Positions 1 through 9,669 of a stretch of DNA of 64,000 bases are shown piece by piece. This DNA comes from Chamaelirium japonicum (lineage: Eukaryota > Streptophyta > Magnoliopsida > Liliales > Melanthiaceae), in the NCBI GenBank assembly GCA_947650365.1, contig OX393549.1:20884572-20948571 (forward strand). Direction: 5' to 3'. Under the pieces are notes generated by a model. The model worked only from the letters and a program-made list of their open reading frames with translations. It searched no databases and was not told the origin of the DNA. The stretch's first letter is position 1. Every line of letters starts with the position of its first letter. Both the position numbers and the translations under genes were made by a program.

Positions 1-588
1 CAAAAACGCTGCTATGGATAACTTCTGTGCTAAGTATAAAATCAAACAGAGATGTTCTACAATGTATAATGCTCCCGCCAATGGTTTAGCAGAAGCTTTC
101 AATAAGACCTTATGCAAGCTCTTGGAGAAGGTGGTTTCTAAATCTAAGAAAGACTGTCATGAGCGTATGCACGAGGCTCTATGGGCTTATCGAACATCGT
201 TTCGCACTCCGACTCAAGCAACACCATATTCCCTTGTGTATGGAGTAGAGACGATTCTACCTCTAGAACTTCAAATTCCTTCTCTAAGAATTGCTATCCA
301 AGAAGGTCTTACTACTGATGAAAATGCTCAACTCCGACTTATGGAATTGGAAGCTCTAGACGAGAAAAGACTTAAGGCTCAGCAACGACTTGAATGCTAT
401 CAAGCTCGTATTTCTCGAGCGTTCAATAAAAAAGTTAAGCCTCGCTCTTTCCAAGAATGGGACTTGGTCCTAGCAGTGCGACGTCCCATCGTCTTATCCC
501 ACAGAGCAGGGAAAAAATTCGATGCTAAGTGGGATGGCCCGCATGTCGTCAGAGAAGTTTATACCAATGGAGCATATTTACTTATGAC

Positions 589-1344
589 CTAAGAAGCACT
601 GACACTGGTACGGGGACACGGGTACGACACGACACGGGTTCGCCGACACGGCAAATCCTAAAAAAGGAGGACACGGGTACGACGGGGACACGGCAAAATA
701 AATTAATATTTTTAAATTTATATTTTATATATGTTTGTAATTCATATATATTTCGATAACCGAAAAAACCTCATAAAAAACAACTAAAATAAAAATTTAA
801 TGCATACTACATCGCTATCGTTAGTTACATCTAGCCCGATCGGTGAATCACAGGCAGCTCTAAATGATATAGAAAATAACGGTTGTGTTTCAGTTTTGAC
901 TTCAACCTATCCGAAACCTCAGAGGATAATAAGTTAAAGCCAAACCTAAATCGTAACCGTCCATCATACCATCTTGACAAGTGAATCACACTCAGGCCCA
1001 AATGGCATGCAAAAGAACGGCTGCGATTTAGCTTTGGCTTCAACCTATCTGATTCTCTGAGGTTATAATCTCAGAGGATCAGATAGGTTGAAGCCAAAAC
1101 TGAATTACCACAGCTTGTAACCCGACCCTATATCGAACAGTCCGTCAACCCGCAGTGTCCCGAGTGTCCGAGGAGTGTCCGACGAGTGTCCGAGGAGTGT
1201 CCGACAGTGTCCGGCTCCCGGAAGCACGTAGGACACGGCACATGCGTGTCCGGTGCGTGTCCGGCGAGTGTCCGACGAGTGTCGGTGTCCGACACGTGTC
1301 CGACACGGGTACGGGAGGCCTGGGGAAGTGTCCATGCTTCCTAG
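589..1344. mobile_element. Non-autonomous hAT element inserted in gypsy pol
   Basis: The ends form terminal inverted repeats: CTAAGAAGCACTGACAC on the left and, read as reverse complement, CTAGGAAGCATGGACAC on the right. A perfect 8-bp target duplication, CTTATGAC, flanks the element at 581-588 and 1345-1352. Subterminal regions are dense in GACACG/GTGTCC repeats, as in the autonomous element at 8259-12460, which has almost the same TIR. The interior has no transposase. It contains AT-rich sequence, two related ~150-bp blocks and a hairpin at 1036-1095. Mobilisation by the 8259-12460 transposase is an inference from shared ends. Confidence 0.92.
1036..1095. repeat. Perfect-looking hairpin inside the non-autonomous hAT
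   Basis: Two 26-bp arms with one mismatch (GGCTTCAACCTATCTGAT...) are separated by an 8-nt loop (GTTATAAT). It lies in the right half of the element and is not part of the TIRs. Confidence 0.85.
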
Positions 1345-1413
1345 CTTATGACACCAGAAGGAGGACAACTTGGCCCAATCAACGGCAAGTTCCTCAAACG
1401 ATATTATGCATAA

Positions 1414-1720
1414 AGAAAATCACTCTATATTTGCAAATGATAGTCCTGATAGATATGGGTGCCAACCTAGTTGGGATGCATATCGATTAGGTGATGCAAG
1501 TTAAAAAAAAAAAAATCCCAAAGGAACTACGTGTGACTTGATCCCTTGAAAAAGGGTACGTAGGCAGCCTGAGGAAACCCCTCAGGTTCAGTCCAAACAA
1601 AAAAATATAAAACCCATATTCAAGCAGAGCAATCAAGAAGGAAATACCAGGCGAATTCATATATTGCATAAGTCTTAAACAAAGTCTAAAAGAAAAAAAA
1701 AAAAGTACAAGGCTTAATAA
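1414..1720 (+). other. Post-pol spacer of the gypsy element with a conserved GTACGTAGGCAGCCT motif
   Basis: This non-coding stretch between the pol stop and the end of the antisense gene contains an A-tract and, near 1525-1600, the motif GGTACGTAGGCAGCCTGAGG followed by a CAGGTTCAGTCC-type sequence. I recall the same motif after pol in many plant Ty3/gypsy elements. Its role is not known to me. Confidence 0.55.
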
Positions 1721-4700
1721 TCAATAAGTCGAGCTTAAATCCCGAAGACGTTGCATAAGTTCCTCTCGTGCGCCATCAATAGCTAAGACAGAAGATGCCC
1801 CAGCTTCTTCTTGGCCCTTGAGTTCGGTCAGTTCCTTCTCTTTTTCAGTCTTTTGTGCCTTCAGGGAGTTGAGGTAATCATGCTGTAAAGTCACGGCATC
1901 AGAAGCTGCAGCCAAACGATTTTCGCAAGAAATAACCACCGATTTAGCATCCTCCAAAGCTAAACAAGCAGCAGTTTCCTCTGAGTTTGCGGCTGACAGT
2001 ACAGAATCACCCTCGTTCAAGAACTGGGAGAACGACTTCAAAGTCTCTTCTATCTTCGCTATATGGTCCGGACTAACATTGGCCTTTTCTTTGACAAACG
2101 ATGAACGTCGGTTATGATAAGCACGACTGTTTTGAAGAAGTGATTCGATCCTTTCAACAAAGACAAAATCGTTCACTCCGAATTTTCGAAGACGATCACA
2201 AAAGATGGCACCCATATTGGTCCACAACTTCTCTAATGCTGAGAATCCCGCTTGATGAAAGGGCTTCAGTGAGCAGTCTATGAATGACCTGCAGGGAACC
2301 AGCATGATAGCAGCCAAAGAACGGTCCATCTCCTCAACTGAACCATGCATGAATCCAGTTGCCTCAGACATAGCTGGATCATCCCAGCAATCGATCTCGG
2401 CTTCTTGAAAACAGGGACCCCGGCCTGAGCTTTCTGACATACCAAAGAAGATTGAACTTCATAATCTACTGGTGTTGTGGAAGGACCTGCAAGTTCCTCA
2501 AACATAGAGTCACCCACTATTTTTTCTGTGGCCATTTCAACGGTTACTGATGCCTCGTGATTTTTTCCAACACCCTCATCTTGCAAATCCTGAAAAAAGG
2601 GGTATGTCGCTTCAAAGGCATCATCCTCTTGCCAATCACTTCAGTTAGATCATCATTAGGAATGCAAAGGCCGCCAGCAGAATACCCTATACAACAAAGC
2701 AATAGGGTAAAACATATAGTAATCATTAGTATTCAAAGATTACAAAAGAAACAACTTATACCTGAAGTAGTAATATCAACACCTTGAGTTGCCACATCAG
2801 GAGGAGAAGCTGCAACAAGAGCAGTCTCCAATATTTGATGCCTCGATCCGGTAGGGGACGTCGCAAGAGGATTAATGATCTCCCGAATAGAAGAACTATC
2901 CTCTGATGTTCTCGCCCTCTTCCTGGCACCTCTTTCATCTCCTTGTCGCTCAGAAGGTACGGCTGGAAGAACAGGACGCTCAGAAGTGCCCAAACAAGAA
3001 GACTCAACCTCTTTGTCAGATTCTGTTCGGCGATGGCACGCTCGTGAAGAACCAGGACGAGAGTTCTTTTGGAATCGAATCTCCGTCCTATCTCTCATAC
3101 CTTCATCTTTTTTAAATTCAAACGAGTTTTTCTCACTTGATTTCAGCATAGAAGCAGGATACATAGCTAATCGATTCTTGATTCCCCCTCTTACTAAACT
3201 TGAATATGCTGAAGATACGCAGTCTCTGAGGTTTACTTCTCGTAACGGGAGAGCAAAACTAACTCCAGTATGCCTCTCACTGAATGCTAACCAATAACCA
3301 AACGCCAACTGTGGAGACACTTCTTCCTTATAAGGGATATGTGTTCCAGGTATCGTTTGTATAAAACCTTATTGACGAGAAAACCGATGAGGACTATATT
3401 GTGCTATCTGTACCGTATTACCCCGACGGAATACAAGAAACCCTGGTTTACAGCTCAACATTACGAGGAAGATAGAGTATGGCATCTTGGCATTATCATA
3501 AAAAATGCCCTTTTCTCTATCAGGGATCGGCTTCCAAACTTCATGAGCAAAACGAAAATCAGCTTCTCCTATAGTACGAAGAATCATTCTAGCGTCTTGA
3601 GCTGACCCTTGACCCTTCCCAAGGCTGATAAGCTGCCAGAGCACCAGATACTGTTATGAGGAAAGGGAATCTCCTTTGCCGAAGATTCTTGGCAAATATC
3701 TCTCTTGGAAAGTGAAGTCCGATCCACCCATATAAGTAGTGAAGGGGACAAAAGGAACTCGCCCGACCTAGCTCACCACTGAACTTGGGGCTTGTAGACA
3801 AACTGCTGTAAGTCCGCGTCAGACCGTTGTAGAGTAAGCATAATATTGGAACAGCCAAATTGTATTCGGTACCTTTCACCATATTTACAGCTGGGATGAA
3901 AGTACCAGGACGAATCAAGTCACCACTCCAAGGCAGGGCGAACTTACAAAGAAAAAGAACAATCGCCGCAGACCTATAGACAATCTTCCCCAAAGTGCTA
4001 TTGGCTGACAATCCTAGCAAAACGTAAGGACTGTGTTTCGATCCAGAAGGTCGTTTCTCTGGAGGCATAAGACTAATTGGCCTATCAATATCTCCTGATT
4101 GGTCAAGTTTAGCTTTGGCTTTCCTTATGATATCAGTTTTCTGAGAATTAACAGCTCGAGGGTATCCACGAAACCAAAAATCAATCCAGTCACAATGCCG
4201 AACTCGGTCACTACGGCAAGATGCAACAATAATTGCAAAAGCTTTGAAAAGATAAGAAAGTGCTGAAGGAGTATATACACAGTCGAAAAGTTCAAAGAGA
4301 TTAGGGACTCTCTCTTGGTAATATTCTCCACTCATGAGACAACCTGATATCTGAAAGAAGAAAAATAAAGAAAGTAAGTCACACGTATGAATGTCGCTCA
4401 AATTCAATTTCAAGTATGAATATACCTGATAGATCTCCGACAAGGAAATCCCTATTTCCCCAATAGAAGTGAGGAATGTATTCGTTTCTGGACACCAGAG
4501 CTCACACAAAGCTCTATACATTCCATCAGGCCTACAATATTCATAACAAGCAGGCTCCAGCATAACAGATATATTTCTAGTAGCCTCTCGGCCACGCAAA
4601 GCTTCGAAGACTTCGCGCATCCATTCACCGAAACCATTGAGATACTGGACATCACCACGATCTCGTATTTCTTCCCCCCATCGAGTGAATCTTGAAGCAA

Positions 4701-5013
4701 TTTTTGAAGCAATTTGAGGAATGGGTACCATTTCAGCCGTTGTATGATGATACGGAAAAGTAAGAATCGGAGCCTTTTCAAAACGGCTAATAGGTCCAGC
4801 GCTCTTCTCAGCTCCATGACTATCGCCGTCACAACTCTCGTGCTCAACGATTCTCAAGGTAGTCAAAGAGTTTGGGCCATTCTTTTTCAGAGTTGTCCCA
4901 TGCTGCTTGACTTTTGCATGAGGGAAAACAAGATAAGTGACCCCTCGTTCTTCTTCTTCTTCTTCTAACCAACCGTCTTCTGGCATAGCAATATATTTCT
5001 CTGAAGTACTCAT
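1721..5013 (-). pseudogene. Antisense gene of the gypsy element: decayed plant-mobile-domain (PMD) protein with coiled-coil C-terminus
   Basis: It reads opposite to pol, from an ATG at 5013 down to a stop at 1721, between pol and the 3' LTR. The first block (5013-3589) contains GFGEWMREVFEALRG and GEIGISLSEIYQVYS, typical of the PMD/aminotransferase-like family. An in-frame 75-bp GT-AG intron (4425-4351) interrupts it. PMD homology continues in other frames: SYSPHRFSRQ-like sequence near 3370 ends in a premature stop where the family reads RFSRQFGF. A basic/Ser-rich linker (3320-2762), a 172-bp GT-AG intron (2761-2590), then a Glu/Lys/Ala-rich coiled coil (about 2080-1721) follow. Frameshifts near 3640 and 2440 and the stop near 3368 mean this copy is dead. 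Antisense ORFs of this kind are known from Tat-lineage elements; their function is unclear. Confidence 0.75.
4351..4425 (-). other. In-frame intron of the antisense PMD gene
   Basis: On the minus strand the sequence reads ATCAG|GTATATTC ... CTTCTTTCAG|ATATC, with a pyrimidine-rich 3' end. Its 75 nt is a multiple of three, so the raw ORF reads through it and gains a spurious insert (about 25 residues) in the PMD domain. Confidence 0.7.
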
Positions 5014-5089
5014 ACCTACACACAGAAGATTGAATTAAAAGTTAGGATACATTTTGCAAAAATTGACCACCAAAAAGCATCAAAGATCG

Positions 5090-6020
5090 AAGATCATTGC
5101 AAAGGAAGGAAAGGAGATCAAAGAACAAGCAAAAGAAAAGGACCAAGAGTATGATTACTTTGAATAGATCTGATCGTCTCCTTGCCGAAGGAATCAAGCT
5201 TGCAAGATGGTTGTTCCAAAAAACCTTGAAGTAAGGGTTTTTGACCTAGTTCCAAAGAAACCCGAAAAAAATGAGTTAGAAAAAAAAGAAAGAAACCCCG
5301 TTTTATATAAAAAAGGGGGTCAAAGGACGAGCTGTACCGTCATAAGTACCGCTGTCCTTAAAAAAAAAAAAAATGACCTGGTCAAACCTGACCGATTCGG
5401 GTAGATAAATGGTCAAAGATTATCTAGAAGTATGAAAAAAGATCCAAGAATCAAACATCATGCAAGAGATATGCAAGAAGATCAAATTTTTTTTTTTTCA
5501 AAGAAAAGGTAAAAATGAGAGCAAAAATCGTTCTTGCAAAACCTTGAACTAGGGTTTGTACAAACCTAGCCGATTCAAGCAGATAGATAGTCAAAGATCA
5601 TCTAGAAGCATGAAAGAAGATCCAAGAATCAAATATCATTCAAGAGACATGCAAGAAGATCAAAAATTCAAAAAGATAAAAGAAGAGATCAAAGATCATT
5701 CTTGCAAAACCTTGAATTAGGGTTTCGTTTTTTTTCAAAGAGGCCCGCAAATATCATTCCAAAAGGAGAAACGAAGATCAAAGAGCAAGCAAAGCAAAGG
5801 AAAAGATCAAGATCATGATTACCTTGAATGAATTTGATTGTTTTCTGGCCGAAGGAATCAAGTTTGCAAGATGGTTTTGCAAAAAACCTTGAAGTAGGGT
5901 TTTTTGACCTAGCTCCAAAGAAACACAGAAAAATAAGTTAGAAAAGGAGAGGAGACCCCTTTTTATAGAAAAAGGGGGTCAAAGGACGAGCTGTACTGCC
6001 ATCCTTAAAAAAAAAAATAT
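5090..6020. repeat. Two copies of a ~270-bp block with TATA-like motifs, upstream of the antisense gene
   Basis: The blocks at about 5090-5370 and 5755-6020 share long stretches: CCTTGCCGAAGGAATCAAGC, TTGCAAGATGGTT, AACCTTGAAGTA, GGGGGTCAAAGGACGAGCTG. Each holds an A/T-rich motif that reads as a TATA box on the minus strand (around 5300-5312 and 5965-5972), so each could be a promoter for the antisense gene. The 380-bp spacer between them holds further partial copies (TCTAGAAG...GATCCAAGAATCAAA). The promoter role is inference. Confidence 0.5.
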
Positions 6021-6169
6021 ATTTTTTTTTTGGCCGGCCCTGGAGGTTTCTGGCCGGCCCTGGTCAAACCTGGCCGGCCCTGGCAAAAAAAATCAAGGAC
6101 CGACCTTTTTCGCTTCTCGCTTGAAACGTCAATTCTTGAGGGGGCAATTTGTAGACATTGAAATATTGA

Positions 6170-7060
6170 ATCGGAAATTGGCTAAGTCTGGGACACTTTA
6201 TTTTCCTGATGACCAGGGAAATTTTTCTCTACACTCAGAAATTGACTAAGTCTGGAAAACTTTATTTCCCTGATGACCAGGGAAATTTTTCTTTCTTACA
6301 TATTTGGCTAAGTCTGGGAAACTTTATTTCCCTGATGATCAGGGAAATTTTCCTCTACACTCAGAAATTGGCTAAGTCTGGGAAGCTTTATTTCCCTGAT
6401 GACCAGGGAAATTTTCCTCTACACTCAGAAATTGGCTAAGTCTGGGACACTTTATTTCCCTGATGACCAGGGAAATTTCTCTACACTCAGAAATTGACTA
6501 AGTCTAGAAAACTTTATTTCCCTGATGACCAGGGAAATTTTTCTTCCTTACATATTTGGCTAAGTCTGTTAAACTTTATTTCCCTGATGACCAGGGAAAT
6601 TTTCCTCTACACTCAGAAATTGGCTAAGTCTGGGAAGCTTTATTTCCATGATGACCAGGGAAATTTTCCTCTACACTCAGAAATTGGCTAAGTCTGGGAC
6701 ACTTTATTTCCCTGATGACCAGGGAAATTTTTCTCTACACTCAGAAATTGACCAAGTCTGGAAAACTTTATTTCCCTGATGACCAGGGAAATTTTCCTCT
6801 ACACTCAGAAATTGGCTAAGTCTGGGAAGCTTTATTTCTCTGATGACCAGGGAAATTTTCCTCTACACTCAGAAATTGGCTAAGTCTGGGACACTTTATT
6901 TCCCTGATGACCAGGAAATTTTTTCTCTACACTCAGAAATTGACTAAGTCTGGGCAGCTTTATTTCCCTGATGACCAGGGAAATTCTGCTCTCTACATTT
7001 AAAAATTGACTAAGTCTGGAAAACTTTATTTCCCTGATGACCAGGGAAATTTTGCTTCCT
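6170..7060. repeat. Tandem subrepeat array in the gypsy LTR (about 14 copies of 62-65 bp)
   Basis: The unit contains TTTCCCTGATGACCAGGGAAA-type sequence (arms TTTCCCTG/CAGGGAAA around a 5-nt loop), then CTCTACACTCAGAAATTGGC and TAAGTCTGG. Copies start about every 62-65 bp (loop positions near 6211, 6274, 6336, 6401 and so on to 7038). Two variants alternate: CTCTACACTCAGAAATT and CTTACATATTTGG. Confidence 0.88.
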
Positions 7061-7540
7061 TACACTCTGAAATTTGACCAAGTCTGAGAGTAAGGAAAGT
7101 ACTATATCCCTATCATCCAAAGGCTATATCTAAGTCTTAGAGATGAACATCCTTCGACAAGCCGATATACAAGGCCGAAGAATAATCAAGCTTAAGCTCC
7201 TACAAATAAGCTTACGCTAGATTCGACAAACTCGTTGAATCCACCAAGTCAGAAAGGACCGGATCAAGAGTTAACTTTGTTAAAATCTGAGTCGCAGTAA
7301 GTCAACTCGGATTTTAAGACCCGAACCACAAGTCGTTTTAATCAGACCGGTTCACTCAAACTCAAAAGGATTAAACTACCAGTGGAAGTTACAAAACCAC
7401 TTGAATATGATCCTAATCATCAAGGAGTTATGTAAACCACCTGGAAGTTTCTCTAACCATCCAAGGGAAGTTATAGAAACCACCAGGAGGTTGCTTCAAC
7501 CACCCGAAGTAGTTATTCTCTACAATAACTACTTCGACCC

Positions 7541-7548
7541 TTATAAAA
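7541..7548 (+). promoter_or_regulatory. TATA box in the gypsy LTR
   Basis: TTATAAAAGGAGGG sits downstream of the U3 subrepeats and upstream of an A/G-rich leader, the normal position for the U3/R promoter of a plant Ty3/gypsy LTR. Confidence 0.55.
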
Positions 7549-8879
7549 GGAGGGACAAGAAAAGAAGAAAGGATCTTTGGCCATAGCAAGAAGAACATAC
7601 AAAGCTCCCGACTGAAGATACTTCAAAGCTCCAAGAAATCCCGGAGAAGAAGGATCGAAGATCGAAGCGAACCAAAGAAAATCAAAGACCGAAGATCGAA
7701 GAAGATGGAAAACTGAAGATTCAAGTCCAAAGCAAAACGAAGAACGAGTGAAGAACAAGTGAAGATTCAAGAAGAAGAAGAGTAAAGCAAAGCCCATAGC
7801 CGATCACGCGCAAAGCCCGGAAGGATCAAGCATCGCAACGCTCTTCTCTTTTTATTTTCTCACTTGTTGTAATCTTTGTACTTCGAAATCGAGTATCAAA
7901 GGATCAAAGACGGATTTCCCCGCAATCTCCTGATATACATATTGTACTCCGCTCCCTTGAAGCGAGTCCTTTGAAATTTGTACTTGAGTGAAAATTCAAA
8001 TCTTTGCTCATACAATCCTTCCACATGAGATTTGCTAAGGGGTTATCCAAACTTGCAATTAACGACTTCAACTTGTCGTTTCATGTCACCTTAGAAAGTT
8101 TCATGAATCTCTAAGACCAAAATGATTCGAAGCACCTAGGGTAGGGTTTCACATTTAGAGAGAGAGAGAGAGAGATCTTTTACTAGATAGTTGTACTTGA
8201 CATACCTTTAGACTGAATAAATAAATGAGATAAAAAATTCTAGCAATTTAGTGTTATACTATGAAGCACGGACACTTCACCCGCCTACCCGTACCCGTGT
8301 CGGACACGTGTCGGACACGGACACGGCTCGGACACGGCCCGGACACGTGTCCGACACAGCCCGACACGGCTCGATTGGGTTTTAAATCGATATGGGCTTC
8401 GGACACGGGCTGGACACGGGCCGGACTCGGGTTGGACACGGACGGATCGAAATGGCCTTTTTTTTAATTCTGTACCCGACCCGACCCGACCCTAAATAAA
8501 TAACCCCCACCGATCTCGGGCTGAAAGACTGAAACGGTGAAAACCCTAGCGATCGCCCCTTGCTCCGCTCTGCTCGAGATCGAGCGATCTCACCGCCCGA
8601 CCTCGCCGCTGACCTCGCCGCCGGACTCGCCGCTGAACTCGCCGCCAGACTTGGCCGCCGACCTCACCTCCGACCTCACCGCTGACCTCGCCGCCGACTG
8701 CAGGTACTCCTTTCTCCTTTTTTTTTTTTTCTTTTTGCTGATTCTCTTCCTTCTCTTCTTCCTCTTGTTTCTCTGCTCCTGCTTCATCCTCTTCTCCTTC
8801 CTCCTCTCCTGTTTATGCATTCAAAAACAAAATAAATTTTAGTTTTTTTAAGAATGTTTTTTTTTTGAAGAATTTTTGT

Positions 8880-9330
8880 TTTTGAATGCAAAAACATGAA
8901 TCAGTCACGACTGATTCCTGTTTATGCATTCAAAAACAAAAAACTGTGAGCATAATACAGTGAGCATAATACAGAGATTTTTTTTTTCTTTTTCTTGATT
9001 CTCTTCCTTCTCTTCTTCATCTCGTTCCTCTGCTCCTACTTCAACCTTTTCTTCTTCCTTCTCACCTATTTATGCATTCAAAAACAAATAAATTGTTATT
9101 TTTTTTTAAGAATGTTTTTATTTGAAGAATTTTTGTTTTTGAATGCAAAAACATGAATCAGTCATGACTCATGACTGATTCATGTTTTTGCATTCAAAAA
9201 CAAAAAACTGCGGATTTTTTTTTCTACATAAAACAGTGAGTTTTTTTTTTTTTAAGAATGTTTTTTTTTAAATTTTTTTGTTTTTTAATGCATAGTCATG
9301 AATCAGTCATTGACTGATTCATGTCATGCA
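8880..9330. repeat. Palindromic repeats in the left part of the hAT element
   Basis: Copies of ATGAATCAGTCATGAC / TGACTGATTCATG lie near 8897, 9152-9185 and 9295-9325, interspersed with AAAAACAAAAAACTG and TTTTTTTTAAGAATGTTT. They make several imperfect hairpins between the subterminal repeats and the transposase gene. Confidence 0.7.
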
Positions 9331-9669
9331 TTTAAGAACAAAAAAACTATGGACTGACTGTTTGTAGTTAATTTCTGGGCTTCATAAAAAAATATGTCTA
9401 TAGTTCTATATTGTTTGTTAAATATGTCTAATTGTCTATAGTTCTATATTGCTTGTTAATTATTTCTATAGTTCTATATTGCCGGATTCATCATTGTTTT
9501 GTTAATTACTTCTATAGTTCTATATTGCTTGTTAGTAGTTAATTCGTAGTTGACACTAGTTGTTTGTTAGTTTTGTTATTGTTAATTACATGAATTATAA
9601 TTTCTAAGTTTGCTTCATTTGTAATTGTAATGTATTGTTAATGTCAATTATGTTTGTCACGTTTTTGTA

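Larger units (their letters stand above)
2..1413 (+). pseudogene. Ty3/gypsy (Tat/Retand-like) pol, C-terminal end of integrase, split by a hAT insertion
   Basis: The reading frame is open from the window edge (position 2) and encodes the end of an LTR-retrotransposon integrase. Visible parts are the end of the catalytic core (NGLAEAFNKTL carries the last acidic residue of the DDE triad), the YRTSFRTPTQATPYSLVYG segment and a C-terminal chromatin/DNA-binding region (KWDGPHVVREVYTNGAYLL). The frame is interrupted at 589 by a 756-bp hAT element. Counting the 8-bp target duplication once, it resumes at 1353 and ends with PEGGQLGPINGKFLKRYYA and a TAA at 1411-1413, the expected C-terminus. Apart from the insertion the frame is undamaged. 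Upstream gag, protease, RT and RNase H lie outside the window. The Tat/Retand assignment rests on the integrase sequence and on the antisense PMD-type gene downstream. Confidence 0.88.
6150..8153 (+). repeat. 3' LTR of the gypsy element (3' boundary approximate)
   Basis: The start is set by a purine-rich tract (CTTGAGGGGGCAATT) followed by TGTAGACATTG at 6150. The U3 part holds a subrepeat array (6170-7060), and a TATA box lies at 7541-7548. The end is placed at GGTTTCACA (8153) because host-like sequence and a (GA)n tract follow. The 5' LTR is outside the window, so neither this end nor the target duplication can be verified here. Confidence 0.6.

Noticed and set aside
1105-1490. Overlapping ORFs on both strands in the GTGTCCG-rich end of the small hAT
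   Set aside because: They are translations of subterminal GACACG repeats; no domain and no coding signal.
2875-3297. Plus-strand ORF of 140 codons
   Set aside because: It is the shadow of the antisense PMD gene on the opposite strand.
6170-7060. Array considered as a CRISPR
   Set aside because: Units are contiguous 62-65-bp tandem repeats with no unique spacers, inside an LTR.
8537-8842. Plus-strand ORF rich in Asp/Leu/Ala repeats within the hAT
   Set aside because: Encoded by CCGCCGACCTCG repeats and a poly-T/C tract; low complexity and upstream of the real transposase start.
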